The position numbers were made by a program, and so were the translations under genes. A stretch of 64,000 nucleotides of DNA from Nocardioides cremeus (GTDB lineage Bacteria > Actinomycetota > Actinomycetes > Propionibacteriales > Nocardioidaceae), in the NCBI RefSeq assembly GCF_030518195.1, contig NZ_JAULSC010000002.1:62001-126000 (forward strand), given 5' to 3'. The notes under the pieces are model-generated. The model searched no databases and was not told where the DNA came from. It was given only the letters and a program-made list of their open reading frames with translations. The first letter of the stretch is position 1, and every line of letters starts with the position of its first letter. Shown here in pieces: positions 63,721-64,000 of the stretch.

Positions 63721-64000
63721 ATGCTCAACGAGACGACCGTGACGCTGCAGGGCTGGCTGGGCGGCGACGTGACCGTGCGCGACGCGGCGGGCAGCGAGGT
63801 GGCCAGCTTCCGGGTGGCCAGCACGCCGCGCCGCTTCCACCGCGGCACGGGGGAGTGGGTCGACGGCGTCACCCAGTGGTACACCGTCAATGCCTGGCGC
63901 ACGTTGGCCCGGACCTGCGCGACCTCGCTGCGCCGCGGCGACCCGGTGGTGGTGCACGGCCGGCTGCTGCCGCGGGTCTGGACCAACCAGGCGGGTGTCG
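63721..64000 (+). CDS. ssb: Single-stranded DNA-binding protein, 5' part
   Basis: 93 codons before the window ends. The OB fold is recognised from VTLQGWLGGDVTVRDAAGSEVASFRVAST, the WVDGVTQWYTVNAWRTLARTCATSLRRGDPVVVHGRL core and the start of the next strand. It binds single-stranded DNA. It is probably an SsbB-like or accessory form, judging from the divergent N-terminus. GCAGGAGGG precedes the ATG. Confidence 0.85.
   Translation, partial: MLNETTVTLQGWLGGDVTVRDAAGSEVASFRVASTPRRFHRGTGEWVDGVTQWYTVNAWRTLARTCATSLRRGDPVVVHGRLLPRVWTNQAGV

Overview
The window is about 64 kb of very GC-rich DNA with dense, mostly overlapping genes, GTG/TTG starts and many -10 boxes placed 6-8 nt before a start codon. 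It comes from an actinobacterium, most likely a Nocardioides-like member of the Nocardioidaceae. The clearest sign is 3.8-16.2 kb, which follows the mycobacterial block Rv1330c-Rv1341: pncB, clpS, DUF2017, mec, cysO, cysM, murI, an Rv1339-type metallo-hydrolase, rph and rdgB. Within it, a NYN-domain gene sits between cysO and cysM, a PAS-domain gene stands where the rhomboid gene would be, and an ABC exporter pair separates the hydrolase from rph.

Layout. 0-5 kb: the end of a DUF1697 gene, an MFS pump with its ArsR-type regulator, an enoyl-CoA hydratase and NAD salvage genes (pncA, pncB). 5-16.8 kb: the conserved block, with gdhA. 16.8-22.5 kb: tRNA-Leu, a lipoprotein, a GNAT enzyme, a PrxQ-type peroxidase, and a nickel/cobalt ECF importer (cbiM, PDGLE, cbiQ, cbiO) behind a Nur-like operator. 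22.5-35 kb: a penicillin acylase gene split inside its beta-chain region by a ~10 kb Tn554-like element. That element carries three tyrosine recombinase genes in a row, a DUF6262/TnpC-like gene, a zinc-finger gene, and a cargo of an MFS pump, a HAD-like phosphatase, a lipoprotein and a small unknown protein. 35-48 kb: a secreted Pro/Glu-rich protein, a PPOX enzyme, a second MFS pump, two FAD oxidoreductases of the carotenoid-desaturase type, two sensor kinases, pirin, a GNAT enzyme, tRNA-Lys, tRNA-His and orn. 48-54 kb: MauE- and DsbA-like thiol-redox proteins, an adenosine deaminase fused tail-to-tail with a truncated PIG-L deacetylase gene, a LuxR-type regulator, tRNA-Arg and an NhaC antiporter.

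The most notable locus is 54.2-57.4 kb. A response regulator is followed by a 24-codon gene (54846..54920) with a strong ribosome binding site. It encodes a basic peptide with an aromatic C-terminus (AWYSWRPGR). A cytochrome P450 gene starts 28 nt later and is translationally coupled to a histidine kinase gene. This arrangement is what is expected of a P450-cross-linked RiPP (atropopeptide/tryptorubin or biarylitide type). I propose it as an undescribed RiPP cluster with its own two-component pair. The peptide is too short for normal gene calling and is easily missed.

57.4-64 kb: an M24 aminopeptidase, a PrsW-like membrane protease, two consecutive dynamin-like/Era-like GTPases with C-terminal membrane segments, and the start of a single-stranded DNA-binding protein gene that runs off the window.
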